In this document: positions 17,037-27,853 of the stretch, piece by piece
Layout of the letters: every line of letters begins with the position of its first letter
Numbering within the stretch: the first letter of the stretch is position 1
Assembly: GCA_009926135.1 (NCBI GenBank)
Contig: RFPL01000018.1
Span: 1 to 57,612, forward strand
Reading direction: 5' to 3'
Length of the DNA: 57,612 nt
From: Sphingomonadaceae bacterium
GTDB taxonomy: Bacteria > Pseudomonadota > Alphaproteobacteria > Sphingomonadales > Sphingomonadaceae
Made by a program: the position numbers and the translations under genes
Notes under the pieces: model-generated
Told to the model about the DNA's origin: nothing
Seen by the model: the letters and a program-made list of their open reading frames with translations, nothing else
Databases searched by the model: none

Positions 17037-18038
17037 CTACCGTGACAGTGCAGCCTCGCACTCGCCCATCAGCTCGGCCATGATATCGGCTACCGGCTCT
17101 TCCTTGGTGACCATGCCGACCGACTGCCCGGCCATCAGCGAGCCGTTCTCGACATCGCCGTCAATCACCGCGCGGCGCAGGGCGCCGGCCCAGTAGTGTT
17201 CGATCTGCAGCTGGGCCTCGCCCATCTCGATCTGGCCTTCATCCAGCAGTTTGGCCACTTCGACCTGCTTGGCGGTGAATTCCTCGGTGCCCTTGTTCTT
17301 GAGCGCGCGGACCGGGATCACCGGCAGGCGCGGATCGACCTGGACCGAGGCGACCGCATCGCGCGCATTGGCGCGGAAGAACGCCTTCTTGAAATCGGGG
17401 TGGGCGATGGATTCACTCGCGCAGGCGAAGCGGGTGCCCAGCTGCACGCCCGATGCGCCCATTTCGAGGTAGGCGGCGATCATGTCGCCCCGGCCGATCC
17501 CGCCGGCCACGAAGACCACGTGGTCAGCCGCCAGCGCCGGCAGGAATTCCTGCGCCAGCACGGAAGTCGCGACCGGGCCGATATGGCCGCCAGCTTCGCT
17601 GCCTTCGATCACCAGCGCGTCCGCGCCCGAGCGCAGCAGCTTCTTGGCCAGCGCCAGGGTTGGCGCGAAGACCAGCACCTTGCCGCCGAACTCCTTGATC
17701 GCCTCGACCGAGCCCTTGGGCGGGATGCCGCCAGCCAGGACCACATGGCTGATCTTGTGTTTGGCGCAGACCGCGATCAGATCGAACAGCATCGGATGCA
17801 TGGTGATCAGGTTGACGCCGAAGGGCTTTGAAGTGAGCGCCTTGGTCGCAGTGATCTCGGTATCAAGCAGCTCGGGCGTCATCGCGCCGCAGGCAATCAC
17901 GCCGAACCCGCCAGCGTTGCTGATCGCGGCCACCAGGTTGCGTTCTGACACCCAGGACATCGCCCCGCAGAGGATCGCATGTTCGGTTCCCAGGAAGGCG
18001 CGGCCGCGTTCCATCAGTGCATGGGTCTTGTCGTACAC
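17037..18038 (-). CDS. Nitronate monooxygenase / enoyl-reductase-like FMN protein
   Basis: A 333-residue FMN TIM barrel of the 2-nitropropane dioxygenase family, which oxidises toxic nitronates; relatives include FabK. Motifs: LCGAMSWVSERNLVAAISNAGGFGVIACG near residue 23, PFGVNLI, the phosphate-binding region SEAGGHIGP near 150 (with the conserved His) and VFVAGGIGRGD. The GTG start is supported by a G-rich ribosome site and the standard VYDKTHALMERGRAF N-terminus; the longer frame to 18296 crosses the neighbouring gene. Co-transcribed with the VOC gene. Confidence 0.9.
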   Translation of the reverse strand: MYDKTHALMERGRAFLGTEHAILCGAMSWVSERNLVAAISNAGGFGVIACGAMTPELLDTEITATKALTSKPFGVNLITMHPMLFDLIAVCAKHKISHVVLAGGIPPKGSVEAIKEFGGKVLVFAPTLALAKKLLRSGADALVIEGSEAGGHIGPVATSVLAQEFLPALAADHVVFVAGGIGRGDMIAAYLEMGASGVQLGTRFACASESIAHPDFKKAFFRANARDAVASVQVDPRLPVIPVRALKNKGTEEFTAKQVEVAKLLDEGQIEMGEAQLQIEHYWAGALRRAVIDGDVENGSLMAGQSVGMVTKEEPVADIMAELMGECEAALSR

Positions 18039-18111
18039 TGGAAATTCCCCCCGTGGTCGTAGCGTCGCGCGCCTATAGGCAAGCATTGTCCGTCCGGCTA
18101 GCCCCGCCGGG

Positions 18112-18906
18112 CTAGAGCCAGCCCTCAGCCTTGAGCACCGGCACCATGTTGCGGGCGACCGGGGCGGCCAGTCCCTGATGCAGGACCAGGCGAATGTTGC
18201 GTCCATCGCGCTCCACCTGCTGGACGGCGCCGCGCGCCACCCACCAGCTGCGGTGGACCTGGGCGCCGTCCAGCCCGTCCAGTTCCGCCACGGCATCGCG
18301 CATCCGCAGCAGGATCAGGTCAGAGCCCAGCGCGGTGTGGACCCGCAGGTAATGGTCCTCCATCTCCAGTGCGACCAAGTCGGTGCCCAGGGCAGGGGGC
18401 AGCCGATCGAACAGGCGTGGCTGGGCCGGCCGGACGGCGATCTGCTCCGCCGGCTGCGGCATAGCGGCTTCCGGAGCCGCCACTGACTTTGATTGGATCA
18501 GGTAGAAAACCATGGTGATGACCGCGCCAATCGCCAGGACATAGCCATAGGTCGTGATCCAGCGTTCGGCAGAGGGCACCTCCAGCGGCGGGGGCAGGGC
18601 TTCGACCAGCCAGACCACTACGGTCATCGGCACGGTCGCGATCAGGCAGGCCAGCAGCCAGAGCGACCATTCCGGGAGATCAAGGTTGGCACCCAGCCGC
18701 GTTACCAGGCCGCCGATTGGCCGGTAACAGGCATAGCCAGCCCAGGCGAGGCCGAGCCAGTAGACCAGCCGCAGCCAGAATGGCGCGTCAAAGCTGCCAA
18801 GTGGACCCAGCAGTGCCAGCAGCACGCCGATCACCGACATGACCGCCAGATCGATCACGATCTGGCGCGCGGGATGGGCTGCAGGCGGCGAGCAAGTCTC
18901 GGTCAT
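18112..18906 (-). CDS. Membrane-anchored LytTR-domain transcriptional regulator
   Basis: A 264-residue regulator with four predicted N-terminal membrane helices (for example IDLAVMSVIGVLLALLGPLG and LLACLIATVPMTVVVWLVEAL). The C-terminal LytTR DNA-binding domain includes ALEMEDHYLRVHTALGSDLILLRMRDAVAEL and the HRSWWVARGAVQQVERDG ending. There is no receiver domain, so it senses something in or at the membrane rather than through phosphorylation. The start is uncertain because no good ribosome site is visible; 18966 is possible. It is divergent from a DUF2306 membrane protein, a likely target. Confidence 0.87.
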   Translation of the reverse strand: MTETCSPPAAHPARQIVIDLAVMSVIGVLLALLGPLGSFDAPFWLRLVYWLGLAWAGYACYRPIGGLVTRLGANLDLPEWSLWLLACLIATVPMTVVVWLVEALPPPLEVPSAERWITTYGYVLAIGAVITMVFYLIQSKSVAAPEAAMPQPAEQIAVRPAQPRLFDRLPPALGTDLVALEMEDHYLRVHTALGSDLILLRMRDAVAELDGLDGAQVHRSWWVARGAVQQVERDGRNIRLVLHQGLAAPVARNMVPVLKAEGWL

Positions 18907-18993
18907 TACCAGTGAAACTAGCGCCCGTTCGCGCTGCGTAAAGTGGCAGGCCCCGGAAATTGGCACCTTTCACGAAGCGCCGCGCACCATCCG

Positions 18994-19009
18994 CGCAAGC
19001 GCGCTTGCG
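18994..19009. promoter_or_regulatory. 16-bp perfect palindrome between LytTR and DUF2306 genes
   Basis: CGCAAGCGCGCTTGCG is a perfect palindrome in the 155-base divergent region. A looser pair, CCGTTCGC (18925-18932) and GCGAACGG (19011-19018), brackets it. These may be operator sites for the neighbouring regulator, although LytTR proteins usually prefer direct repeats, so the link is tentative. Confidence 0.4.
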
Positions 19010-19061
19010 GGCGAACGGTCCGGCGGCAGGACGGGCCAAGACCCAGCCATGGAGACCTGCG

Positions 19062-19598
19062 ATGACTGCCACTGCCCTTCCGCTGCCGACCGCCTCACGC
19101 GCCAGGCCGTTCGCTCTCAGTCCGGTGCTGCGCGCTGCTGTCGGCCTCGTCGGCGTGGGCTTTACCGCGGCCTGCGTGCTGGGCGTCGTGCGGTATGCGG
19201 CCGGACTGGCACCGGCCCATCCGAATACCCAGAACATCGCCGTGATGATCCATGTCGCCAGCGTGCTGCCCGCCTTACCACTAGGAGCCTGGCTGATGCT
19301 GGCGCGCAAGGGTACGCCGCGCCACAAGCAGCTGGGCAAGGTCTGGGTGGGGCTGATGGTGCTGACGGCGCTGACTGCGCTGTTCATCCGCCAGATCAAC
19401 GGCGGCGAATTCAGCTTGATCCACCTGTTCGTGCCGCTGACTTTGCACGGCGCCTGGAAGACCATCGTCACGGTGCGCCGGGGCGATATTGCCGCACACA
19501 AAAAGACGCTGGTCGGCCTCTATCTTGGCGCGTTGACGATTCCCGGTCTGTTTGCTTTCATGCCCGGACGGCTGATGGGAACCTGGCTGTTCGGTTGA
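19062..19598 (+). CDS. DUF2306 membrane protein
   Basis: A 178-residue membrane protein with four or five hydrophobic helices. It matches the DUF2306 pattern: NTQNIAVMIHVASVLPALPLGAWLML, then GTPRHKQLGKVWVGLMVLTALTALFIR (the RHKxxGKxW motif), HLFVPLTL, and GDIAAHKKTLVGLYLGAL (the HKKxM/LxGLYxG motif). Histidines in these motifs suggest metal or haem contacts, which is inference. GGAGA six bases upstream supports the ATG. Function is unknown; pairing with a divergent membrane LytTR suggests an environment-responsive unit. Confidence 0.87.
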   Translation: MTATALPLPTASRARPFALSPVLRAAVGLVGVGFTAACVLGVVRYAAGLAPAHPNTQNIAVMIHVASVLPALPLGAWLMLARKGTPRHKQLGKVWVGLMVLTALTALFIRQINGGEFSLIHLFVPLTLHGAWKTIVTVRRGDIAAHKKTLVGLYLGALTIPGLFAFMPGRLMGTWLFG

Positions 19599-19636
19599 TT
19601 GACGAATAATCGGAAAAAGACCACACTCTATCCAGT

Positions 19637-21939
<2,303 letters not shown>

Positions 21940-22109
21940 GTCCCATCGCTGGCAAGCAATCGCCCCGTCTCTGGTTCAGGCCGGGGGCGGGGTTGCTGCG
22001 TTAAAGCGCTGTTCAGCCGGAACCGCACAGCAGCGCTTGTCGCCTTGCCCGCGCTGGCCTAGGCGCTGCCTCAGTCAGGGCGGGTCGCCCTTCTTGCCGA
22101 AGAGCCGCT

Positions 22110-22865
22110 GTGCCCAATCCCCTCCCGCCAATGCTGGAACGCCTGCGTGACCGCGAGCGCAGGACTGCGCTGGTGCTGGCACTGGTGGTCGAGGCGCTGC
22201 TGGTGCTCGCGGTGTTGTCGATCGGGCTCTACGATCCGCCAAAGCCCCCCGGCACACCCTCGCTGGTCAGCGTCAACGTGGTCACGCCGCCCGCGCCCGA
22301 GCAGGACCAGACAAAGCCCGAACTGGCCCGGGCCAAGGCGCCTGTGCAGGCGCCGGTCGAAACGCCGCCAGTGCCGGTCCCGACAGTTGCCCCGGTCCAG
22401 CCTGCGCCGCCGATCATCCAGATATCGCGCAGCCAGATGGCCGAACTCGACATTGCGCGCGTGCCGCGCCAGCCGGGCCCGCCCGCTGCGCCGCCCAAGG
22501 GCACTTACGGGCCGGTCGATTCCGGTGTCCCGGGCGACAGCAAGCGCGTTGGTTCGGCTCCCAACGGCCAGCCAATGTATGCCGCCGCCTGGTACCGCGA
22601 GCCTTATGACAGCGAGCTTTCGGGCTATCTCTCCACCGCCGATGGTCCCGGTTGGGCGCTGATCGCCTGCCGTACCGCGCCCGATTACCGGGTGGAGGAC
22701 TGCGTCGGCCTGGGCGAATACCCACAAGGCTCGCGGATCGAACGCGCCGTCCTTGCCGCCGCCTGGCAGTTCAAGGTCCGCCCGCCGCGTGTCGGCGGGG
22801 TCGCAAAGATCGGCGAATGGGTCCGCATCCGGATCGAATACGGGATTGGGCGGGAAAATCGCTGA
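22110..22865 (+). CDS. TonB-like proline-rich membrane-anchored protein
   Basis: A 251-residue protein with a short cytoplasmic N-terminus and one membrane helix (TALVLALVVEALLVLAVLSIGLY). A Pro/Ala/Val-rich periplasmic spacer (PVQAPVETPPVPVPTVAPVQPAPP) follows, then a C-terminal folded domain (YREPYDSELSGYLSTADGPGWALIACRTAPDYRVEDCVGLGEYPQGS...AAWQFKVRPPRVGG) with two Cys. The architecture resembles TonB energy transducers, but the C-domain is not a standard TonB_C. Start choice: GTG with GAAGAG upstream; an ATG 21 bases later lacks a ribosome site but is possible. It converges with the P450 gene with six bases between stops. Confidence 0.75.
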   Translation: MPNPLPPMLERLRDRERRTALVLALVVEALLVLAVLSIGLYDPPKPPGTPSLVSVNVVTPPAPEQDQTKPELARAKAPVQAPVETPPVPVPTVAPVQPAPPIIQISRSQMAELDIARVPRQPGPPAAPPKGTYGPVDSGVPGDSKRVGSAPNGQPMYAAAWYREPYDSELSGYLSTADGPGWALIACRTAPDYRVEDCVGLGEYPQGSRIERAVLAAAWQFKVRPPRVGGVAKIGEWVRIRIEYGIGRENR

Positions 22866-22871
22866 AGAGGA

Positions 22872-24161
22872 TCAGCGGCGACGCATCCGGACGACTAGTC
22901 CATTGCGCGACCGCGTGGCGGTCCGCAGGGCAAGTTCTGGCTGGTGACTGGTGGGGTGCAGTGAGAACTGCGCCAATAGCCGCGCCAGCATCACTGCCAT
23001 TTCGGCCTGGGCGAACTGGGCAGCGATGCACATTCTCGGGCCGGTTCCGAACGGCATCCACGCCGGGTTGACGCCTCGCTCTGGCAGGAAGCGGTCCGGG
23101 TCGAAGCGATCGGGATCGACCCACAACTGGCGATGGCGATGCATGGCATAGAGCGCCACTATCACCGTCTGGCCGCGCCGGACCTTGTGACCAGCGAGGA
23201 CCTGGTCAAACTTGGCGCTGCGGGCGAGCAGCGGAGCGGGCGCGTATAGGCGGAGCACTTCCTGAACCACGCGGCGGGCCAATAGCAGTTGCTCCAGTGC
23301 AGGCGATGGTCCGGCGGCCTGGGCTTCCTCGGCCAGTCTTGCCTGCCACTCGGGCCGCACCGCCAGCGTGTTCAGTGCCCAACTCAGGCCGTGGACCGTG
23401 GTATCAAGCGCCGCCGGGATCAATCCGCCGATGTTGTCGCGCACCGGACCAATGCCCTCAAGCAGGGTGATCATGTCGGATCGGGACGCACCGTCCGCGC
23501 GGCTTGCCGCCAGCCGCCCGGCCGCTGCCCGCACCCGGCTGACTTGCGGATCGCGATCGACCCCGTTCAGCCAGTCGAGCAGGCGCTCCGACAGGGGCAA
23601 CAGGTCAATCGGGCTGAAATCGACCACCCGTGCGATGTATCCGGGCACATCGCTGGCCACGGCATCCGGATCAATTTGGCCGCGCGCCTCGACCAGCACG
23701 GCGAATACGATCCGCGCGACAATCCGCAGTGCCAGGGAATTGAGCTCGGTTTCGGCATCTTCGGGCAGTCTGCCAGCTACCGCATCGGTTTCGCGCGCGA
23801 AGGCCTGCAACTGCCGCTTGACCGAAGGGGGTGTGAAGAAGGGGGCCGCAGCCTTGCGCTGGCGTTCCCACGCGGCTCCTTCTGCCCCGGCCAGTCCCTG
23901 CCCCCACGAGCGACGGAACAGGCGCCGGATGAACCTGTCGCGCTCGAACTGGCCGAGCCGGTCGTTCAGGACTTCGCGGGCCAGGTCAGGATGGGACAGG
24001 ACCAGCGGAGAACCTGGACCGGGAAACTGCACCGCAAAGTCGTTCAGGATTCTTTCGGGGATGCAACTGCCGACATCGCCAACCCCCTGCCGAACCAGCT
24101 GCCACAGCGATGGTTCATGCGGCAGGAACTTGAAAGCTGGAAGCGCTTGCTCGCCGGACAT
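22872..24161 (-). CDS. Cytochrome P450
   Basis: A 429-residue haem-thiolate monooxygenase; the substrate is unknown. It has the I-helix segment GLIPAALDTTVHGLSWAL, the K-helix ExxR in VVQEVLRLYAPAP and the haem loop PFGTGPRMCIAAQFAQAE with the thiolate Cys at residue 378. The family consensus FGxGxRxCxG has its last Gly replaced by Ala, which is tolerated in some P450s. The WERQRKAAAPFF C-helix motif is present. No ferredoxin or reductase gene is nearby, so electron partners must be encoded elsewhere. It is preceded by a 313-base region without a gene. Confidence 0.92.
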   Translation of the reverse strand: MSGEQALPAFKFLPHEPSLWQLVRQGVGDVGSCIPERILNDFAVQFPGPGSPLVLSHPDLAREVLNDRLGQFERDRFIRRLFRRSWGQGLAGAEGAAWERQRKAAAPFFTPPSVKRQLQAFARETDAVAGRLPEDAETELNSLALRIVARIVFAVLVEARGQIDPDAVASDVPGYIARVVDFSPIDLLPLSERLLDWLNGVDRDPQVSRVRAAAGRLAASRADGASRSDMITLLEGIGPVRDNIGGLIPAALDTTVHGLSWALNTLAVRPEWQARLAEEAQAAGPSPALEQLLLARRVVQEVLRLYAPAPLLARSAKFDQVLAGHKVRRGQTVIVALYAMHRHRQLWVDPDRFDPDRFLPERGVNPAWMPFGTGPRMCIAAQFAQAEMAVMLARLLAQFSLHPTSHQPELALRTATRSRNGLVVRMRRR

Positions 24162-24474
24162 TTGCGGTCCCCCCGGTCACACCGGAAATAGCTCGAAGCG
24201 GTACCGGGTGCCATCGAAATCGCGGTTCCGAACACGCTGTCCTACAGCCAGCACACTGTGTCATCTGTATCGGATGCCAGACCGTTCGTACCCCGTTGCT
24301 CCTTCATGGGAGCCCGCGCATTGCCGTTGGGCGAGGGGGCTGCGCGTTGCGGTTTTTATTTTCTTCCGGCGCGCAGATGTACAAAATGCAGCGGGAAACC
24401 CGCAGGAATCAGCGACAAACCCGGTGTTGGAAGAAGCGGACGCAGTGTCAACTGTGTCAAGTTCAGCGCTTCGC
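24162..24474. other. Gene-free region between P450 and lysC
   Basis: No convincing coding sequence lies here; the small frames have no ribosome site or recognisable product. The motif ACTGTGTCA occurs at 24256-24264 and again at 24451-24459, where it directly follows the related AGTGTCA (24444-24450). These could be regulator sites for the P450 gene. A weak GCGGG-AAA-CCCGC hairpin at 24391-24403, followed on the minus strand by TGCATTTTG, might terminate lysC. Both are tentative. Confidence 0.35.
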
Positions 24475-25740
24475 TCACGCGGCTTCGGTGGCATCCATGT
24501 CATAGGCGGTGTGAAGCACGCGGACGGCCAGTTCGGTCTCGTCCTCGTCGATCAGGACCGAAACCTTGATCTCCGAAGTGCTGATCGCCTGGATGTTGAT
24601 CCCGCGATCGGCCAGCGCGCGGAACATCGTGGCGGCAACCCCGGCGTGGCTCTTCATGCCAACGCCGACGACGCTGATCTTGGCGACCTTGCCGTCGGTG
24701 ATGATGCGGTTGAAGCCGATCGCCTCCTTCTGCGCCTCCAGCAGGGTCTGCGCGCGCAGCAGATCGGCGCTGGGCACGGTGAAGGTCACGTCGGTCTCAC
24801 CCTTGTCGCGGCCAACGTTCTGGATAATCATGTCGACGTTGATGTTGGCGGCGGCGAGCGGGCCGAAGATCGTCGCCACGGCGCCCGGACGGTCGGGCAC
24901 GCGGGTCAGGATGACCTTGGCTTCGTTCTTGTCGGCAGCGATGCCGGTGATCAGCTGGCGTTCCATATCGATGCCCTCAAGTTCTTCGTCGGACACGATC
25001 ATCGTGCCGGGGATTTCATCAGCGGGGGTGGCGTCGTCGTCAATGAAGCTAGACAGCACCTGGACCCGCACGCCTTCCTTCATGGCAAGGCTGACCGAGC
25101 GCGTCTGCAGCACCTTCGAACCGACCGAGGCGAGCTCGAGCATTTCCTCGTAAGTCACGTATTTGAGCTTGCGCGCCTTGGCGACGATCCGCGGGTCGGT
25201 GGTGTAGACCCCGTCAACATCGGTGTAGATGTCGCAGCGGTCGGCCCCGATCGCGGCGGCAACGGCGACGGCCGAGGTGTCAGAGCCGCCGCGGCCCAGC
25301 GTGGTGATGCGGTTGTCGTCGGTCACCCCCTGGAAGCCTGGGATCACGGCGATCTCGCCCTTGGCCATCGAGGCCAGCAGGGCGTCGCTATCGATCTCGC
25401 CGATGCGGGCCTTGGCGTGGGCATCGTCCGTGCGGATCGGCAATTGCCAGCCCAGCCACGACCGCGCCTGGCAGCCCAGCGCCTGCAGCGTCAGCGCGAG
25501 CAGGCCCGAGGTGACCTGTTCGCCGCTGGCAACGACCACGTCGTATTCGGCCGGATCATAAAGCGGGTTGGCCTCGCGGCAGAAATTGACCAGCCGGTCG
25601 GTCTCGCCCGCCATGGCCGAGACGACCACGGCAACTTCATGGCCCGCTGCCTGCTGGCGGCGGACGATGTTGGCCACCCGGCGGATCCGTTCCGATCCCG
25701 CCATCGAGGTGCCACCGAATTTCATCACGATGCGGGCCAC
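24475..25740 (-). CDS. lysC: Aspartate kinase
   Basis: Phosphorylates aspartate, the first step toward lysine, threonine, methionine and diaminopimelate. The 421-residue product begins VARIVMKFGGTSMAGSERIRRVA (the KFGGTS kinase signature). It continues with the GRGGSDTSAVAVAAA nucleotide region near residue 170 and ends in tandem ACT domains (VSVVGVGMKSHAGVAATMFRALADRGINI), the site of feedback inhibition by lysine or threonine. The start is GTG; the frame extends 90 bases further without support. It is divergent from ubiG with only 77 bases between starts. Confidence 0.96.
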   Translation of the reverse strand: MARIVMKFGGTSMAGSERIRRVANIVRRQQAAGHEVAVVVSAMAGETDRLVNFCREANPLYDPAEYDVVVASGEQVTSGLLALTLQALGCQARSWLGWQLPIRTDDAHAKARIGEIDSDALLASMAKGEIAVIPGFQGVTDDNRITTLGRGGSDTSAVAVAAAIGADRCDIYTDVDGVYTTDPRIVAKARKLKYVTYEEMLELASVGSKVLQTRSVSLAMKEGVRVQVLSSFIDDDATPADEIPGTMIVSDEELEGIDMERQLITGIAADKNEAKVILTRVPDRPGAVATIFGPLAAANINVDMIIQNVGRDKGETDVTFTVPSADLLRAQTLLEAQKEAIGFNRIITDGKVAKISVVGVGMKSHAGVAATMFRALADRGINIQAISTSEIKVSVLIDEDETELAVRVLHTAYDMDATEAA

Positions 25741-25817
25741 GCCAGACGCACCTTTCCGCAATATTCTTGCCCGCACGACCCCTCGCCGTGCGGCGCGCGC
25801 CCTGTTAGGGAGGGTCC

Positions 25818-26555
25818 ATGAGCAATGCAACCATCAGCGCGACGATCCGGCCCGAGGAAGCCGCCCATTTTGGCCGTTTGGCAGCCGATTGGTGGGATCC
25901 CAAGGGCTCATCCGCGATGCTGCACAAGCTCAACCCGGTCCGGCTGGGCTTCCTGCGCGCGGCGGTCGACGCGCATTGGCAGGGCGATTCGCGCAGTGTC
26001 CGCCCGCTCGCGGGCAAGCGCGCCCTTGATGTCGGGTGCGGCGCAGGGCTGCTGTGCGAGCCGCTCGCGCGCCTCGGAGCGGCGGTAACCGGAGTTGATG
26101 CGGCCCAGGAAAACGTTGCTGCCGCGCGCGCTCATGCCGCCGGTGGAGGGCTGTCGATCGACTACCGCTGCGGCGACGTGGCTGGACTTGGCCTGGCCGG
26201 GTTCGATCTGGTCACGGCGATGGAAGTGATCGAACACGTTGCCGACAAGCCAGCCTTCATCGGTGCACTGGCTGGCGCGCTCGCCCCGGGCGGGCTGATG
26301 GTGCTTTCCACCCCCAACCGCACCGCGCAATCAAAGCTGCTGATGGTCGAGGCGGCGGAGCGCGTCGGCATGGTCCCGCGCGGCACGCATCACTGGGATG
26401 ATTTCGTGACACCGGATGAATTGCGCGAACTGCTGGCAGGTGTCGGCCTGGTAATGGGCGAGCCGCAGGGCATTGCCTGGAGTCCCACGAAAGGCCTGCA
26501 CCTCTCGCCGGACCTGGCCCTCAACTACATCGTCTGCGTAACCTTGGGCTCCTGA
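25818..26555 (+). CDS. ubiG: Ubiquinone biosynthesis O-methyltransferase UbiG
   Basis: A SAM-dependent O-methyltransferase acting twice in ubiquinone synthesis. The 245-residue protein carries the UbiG N-terminus (EEAAHFGRLAADWWDPKGSSAMLHKLNPVRL), SAM motif I (ALDVGCGAGLLCEPLARLG), a motif near FDLVTAMEVIEHV, and the UbiG-specific THHWDDFVTPDELRELL and GIAWSPTKGLHLSPDLALNYI ends. A strong GGGAGG ribosome site precedes the ATG. Its last 31 bases overlap the end of the convergent mlaA gene. Confidence 0.96.
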   Translation: MSNATISATIRPEEAAHFGRLAADWWDPKGSSAMLHKLNPVRLGFLRAAVDAHWQGDSRSVRPLAGKRALDVGCGAGLLCEPLARLGAAVTGVDAAQENVAAARAHAAGGGLSIDYRCGDVAGLGLAGFDLVTAMEVIEHVADKPAFIGALAGALAPGGLMVLSTPNRTAQSKLLMVEAAERVGMVPRGTHHWDDFVTPDELRELLAGVGLVMGEPQGIAWSPTKGLHLSPDLALNYIVCVTLGS

Positions 26556-27523
26556 GCCGGCTCGGCCGCTGGCGCCGGCGGCAGCGCGGCTGGAGGGGGT
26601 GCCGGCGCAGCAGCAGGCGGCGGGACGGCCTGGCCAACCCGTGTCATCGGCCCTTCGGCAAGGCAGGCCGGCAGACGGCTTTCCAGGTCGAACGGGCGCT
26701 TGCGCAGGGCGGCAATCTCCGCTTCGCGGACCGCCAGGTAATAGTCACGCTCGGCGGCGTAGGGGTTGGTGCATTGGCTCCGCAGCCGCCGCAGGAAGTC
26801 GTCTAGCTCGACCCGGTCGTCGAGCGAACGGGCAATCCCCGTGCCCAGCGCATAGGCTGGTGAACTGAACGGCTTGCCGGCCACGCCCGGGACCAGCGAC
26901 AGGTCGAGCACCCGCCCGACCAGATCGCGGGTCGAGGTTGGCCCAATCAGCGGCAGGTACATGTAAGGCCCTGCGCCGATCCCGTAGAAGCCGAGCGTAT
27001 TGGCAAAGCCATTGCGGTCATAACGCAGCTTGAACGGCTTCTTTGCCGCGAAATCGAACAGTCCGGCCACGCCCAGGGTGGAATTGATCCCGAACCGGCC
27101 CAGCGCGCGGAAGGCCCGGCCGATCTTGAACTGGAGGAGCGAATTGACGAAGTTGATCGGCTCGCTGAGGTTGTTTAGTGCATTGTGCACGCCCTGCCGC
27201 ACCGGCTTGGGCGTGGCCTTCACGTAGCCTTCCGCAATCGGCGCAACCACCGCCTTGTCGACCGCCTGGACGGCTTCGAAGCTGACCTCGTTCACGGCTG
27301 CTGCCGGGTCTCCCGGCGGCGCACCCTGCCCGGCAACAATGATCTCGTCGGGGTTCGCCGGTGGCTGGGGCGCGGCTGGTGCTGCAGCGGCTGGTGCTGC
27401 AGCGGGTACCGGGCGTTCTGGCGATTGCTCAGGCGCGGCTTCCATCGCCGGCACGGGCGGGGCGAGTGGCGGGTCTGCCGGAAGAGGAGCGGCCGCCAGC
27501 GCTGCGGCCAGGAAGATCTGCAA
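26525..27523 (-). CDS. mlaA: MlaA/VacJ-family outer-membrane lipid-asymmetry protein
   Basis: MlaA removes misplaced phospholipids from the outer leaflet of the outer membrane and passes them to MlaC. The core matches: NALNNLSEPINFVNSLLQFKIGRAFRALGRFGINSTLGVAGLFD near residue 113, then LGFYGIGAGPYMYLPLIGPTSTRDLVGRVLD. The start is TTG with GGAAAG upstream, giving a short signal (IFLAAALAAAPLP) with no lipobox Cys, unlike the classical lipoprotein. Both ends are unusually Pro/Ala-rich, including a 15-bp tandem duplication at 27372-27401. A later ATG at 27445 would remove the signal. No mlaBCDEF genes are nearby. Confidence 0.88.
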   Translation of the reverse strand: MQIFLAAALAAAPLPADPPLAPPVPAMEAAPEQSPERPVPAAAPAAAAPAAPQPPANPDEIIVAGQGAPPGDPAAAVNEVSFEAVQAVDKAVVAPIAEGYVKATPKPVRQGVHNALNNLSEPINFVNSLLQFKIGRAFRALGRFGINSTLGVAGLFDFAAKKPFKLRYDRNGFANTLGFYGIGAGPYMYLPLIGPTSTRDLVGRVLDLSLVPGVAGKPFSSPAYALGTGIARSLDDRVELDDFLRRLRSQCTNPYAAERDYYLAVREAEIAALRKRPFDLESRLPACLAEGPMTRVGQAVPPPAAAPAPPPAALPPAPAAEPAQEPKVTQTM

Positions 27524-27642
27524 GGTAAGTCGTCGCTTTCCGGTTTGGTTCAGCCTGCTTGACCTGACCTAGGTTGACACCAAGCCCATTGTCCATGGTT
27601 GACGTTGCTTTAAGCAGAAGAATGTCCGCGACCTGCGCGGGC

Positions 27643-27843
27643 TCACTTCGGGGTCATGGCGAACATCGCCCAGGCCAGCACGGTGCCCGCGACGAACAGC
27701 GGCCAGGACCAGTAGATCGAGTGTTGGTTCAGGTGCAGTCGCTCAATCGCCAGCCACGCGCCGCGCGATCCTTGACTGCCAATCGCCGTGCTGACCACCC
27801 AGGTCAGCAGTGCACCGGGGACAATCGCTTTGAACAGGTTCAT
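27643..27843 (-). CDS. Small two-helix membrane protein (hypothetical)
   Basis: A 66-residue protein with a hydrophobic N-terminal segment (AIVPGALLTWVVSTAIG) and a second one (WSWPLFVAGTVLAWAMFAM). No family is recognised. AAAGG lies nine bases upstream of the ATG, directly after a strong hairpin in the leader. Codon third positions are GC-rich like neighbouring genes, supporting that it is real. Function unknown. Confidence 0.6.
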   Translation of the reverse strand: MNLFKAIVPGALLTWVVSTAIGSQGSRGAWLAIERLHLNQHSIYWSWPLFVAGTVLAWAMFAMTPK

Positions 27844-27853
27844 CAGCCGACCT

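Noticed and set aside
21955..21997. GC-rich imperfect hairpin after katG as a terminator
   Set aside because: The stem has several mismatches and a long loop, and no T run follows.
24258..24569. Possible small gene between P450 and lysC
   Set aside because: No ribosome-binding site, Cys/Arg-rich nonsensical product, and it runs into lysC on the opposite strand.
27372..27401. 15-bp tandem duplication as a repeat element
   Set aside because: It only encodes an Ala/Pro-rich stretch in the MlaA N-terminal region; too short and isolated to call a functional repeat.
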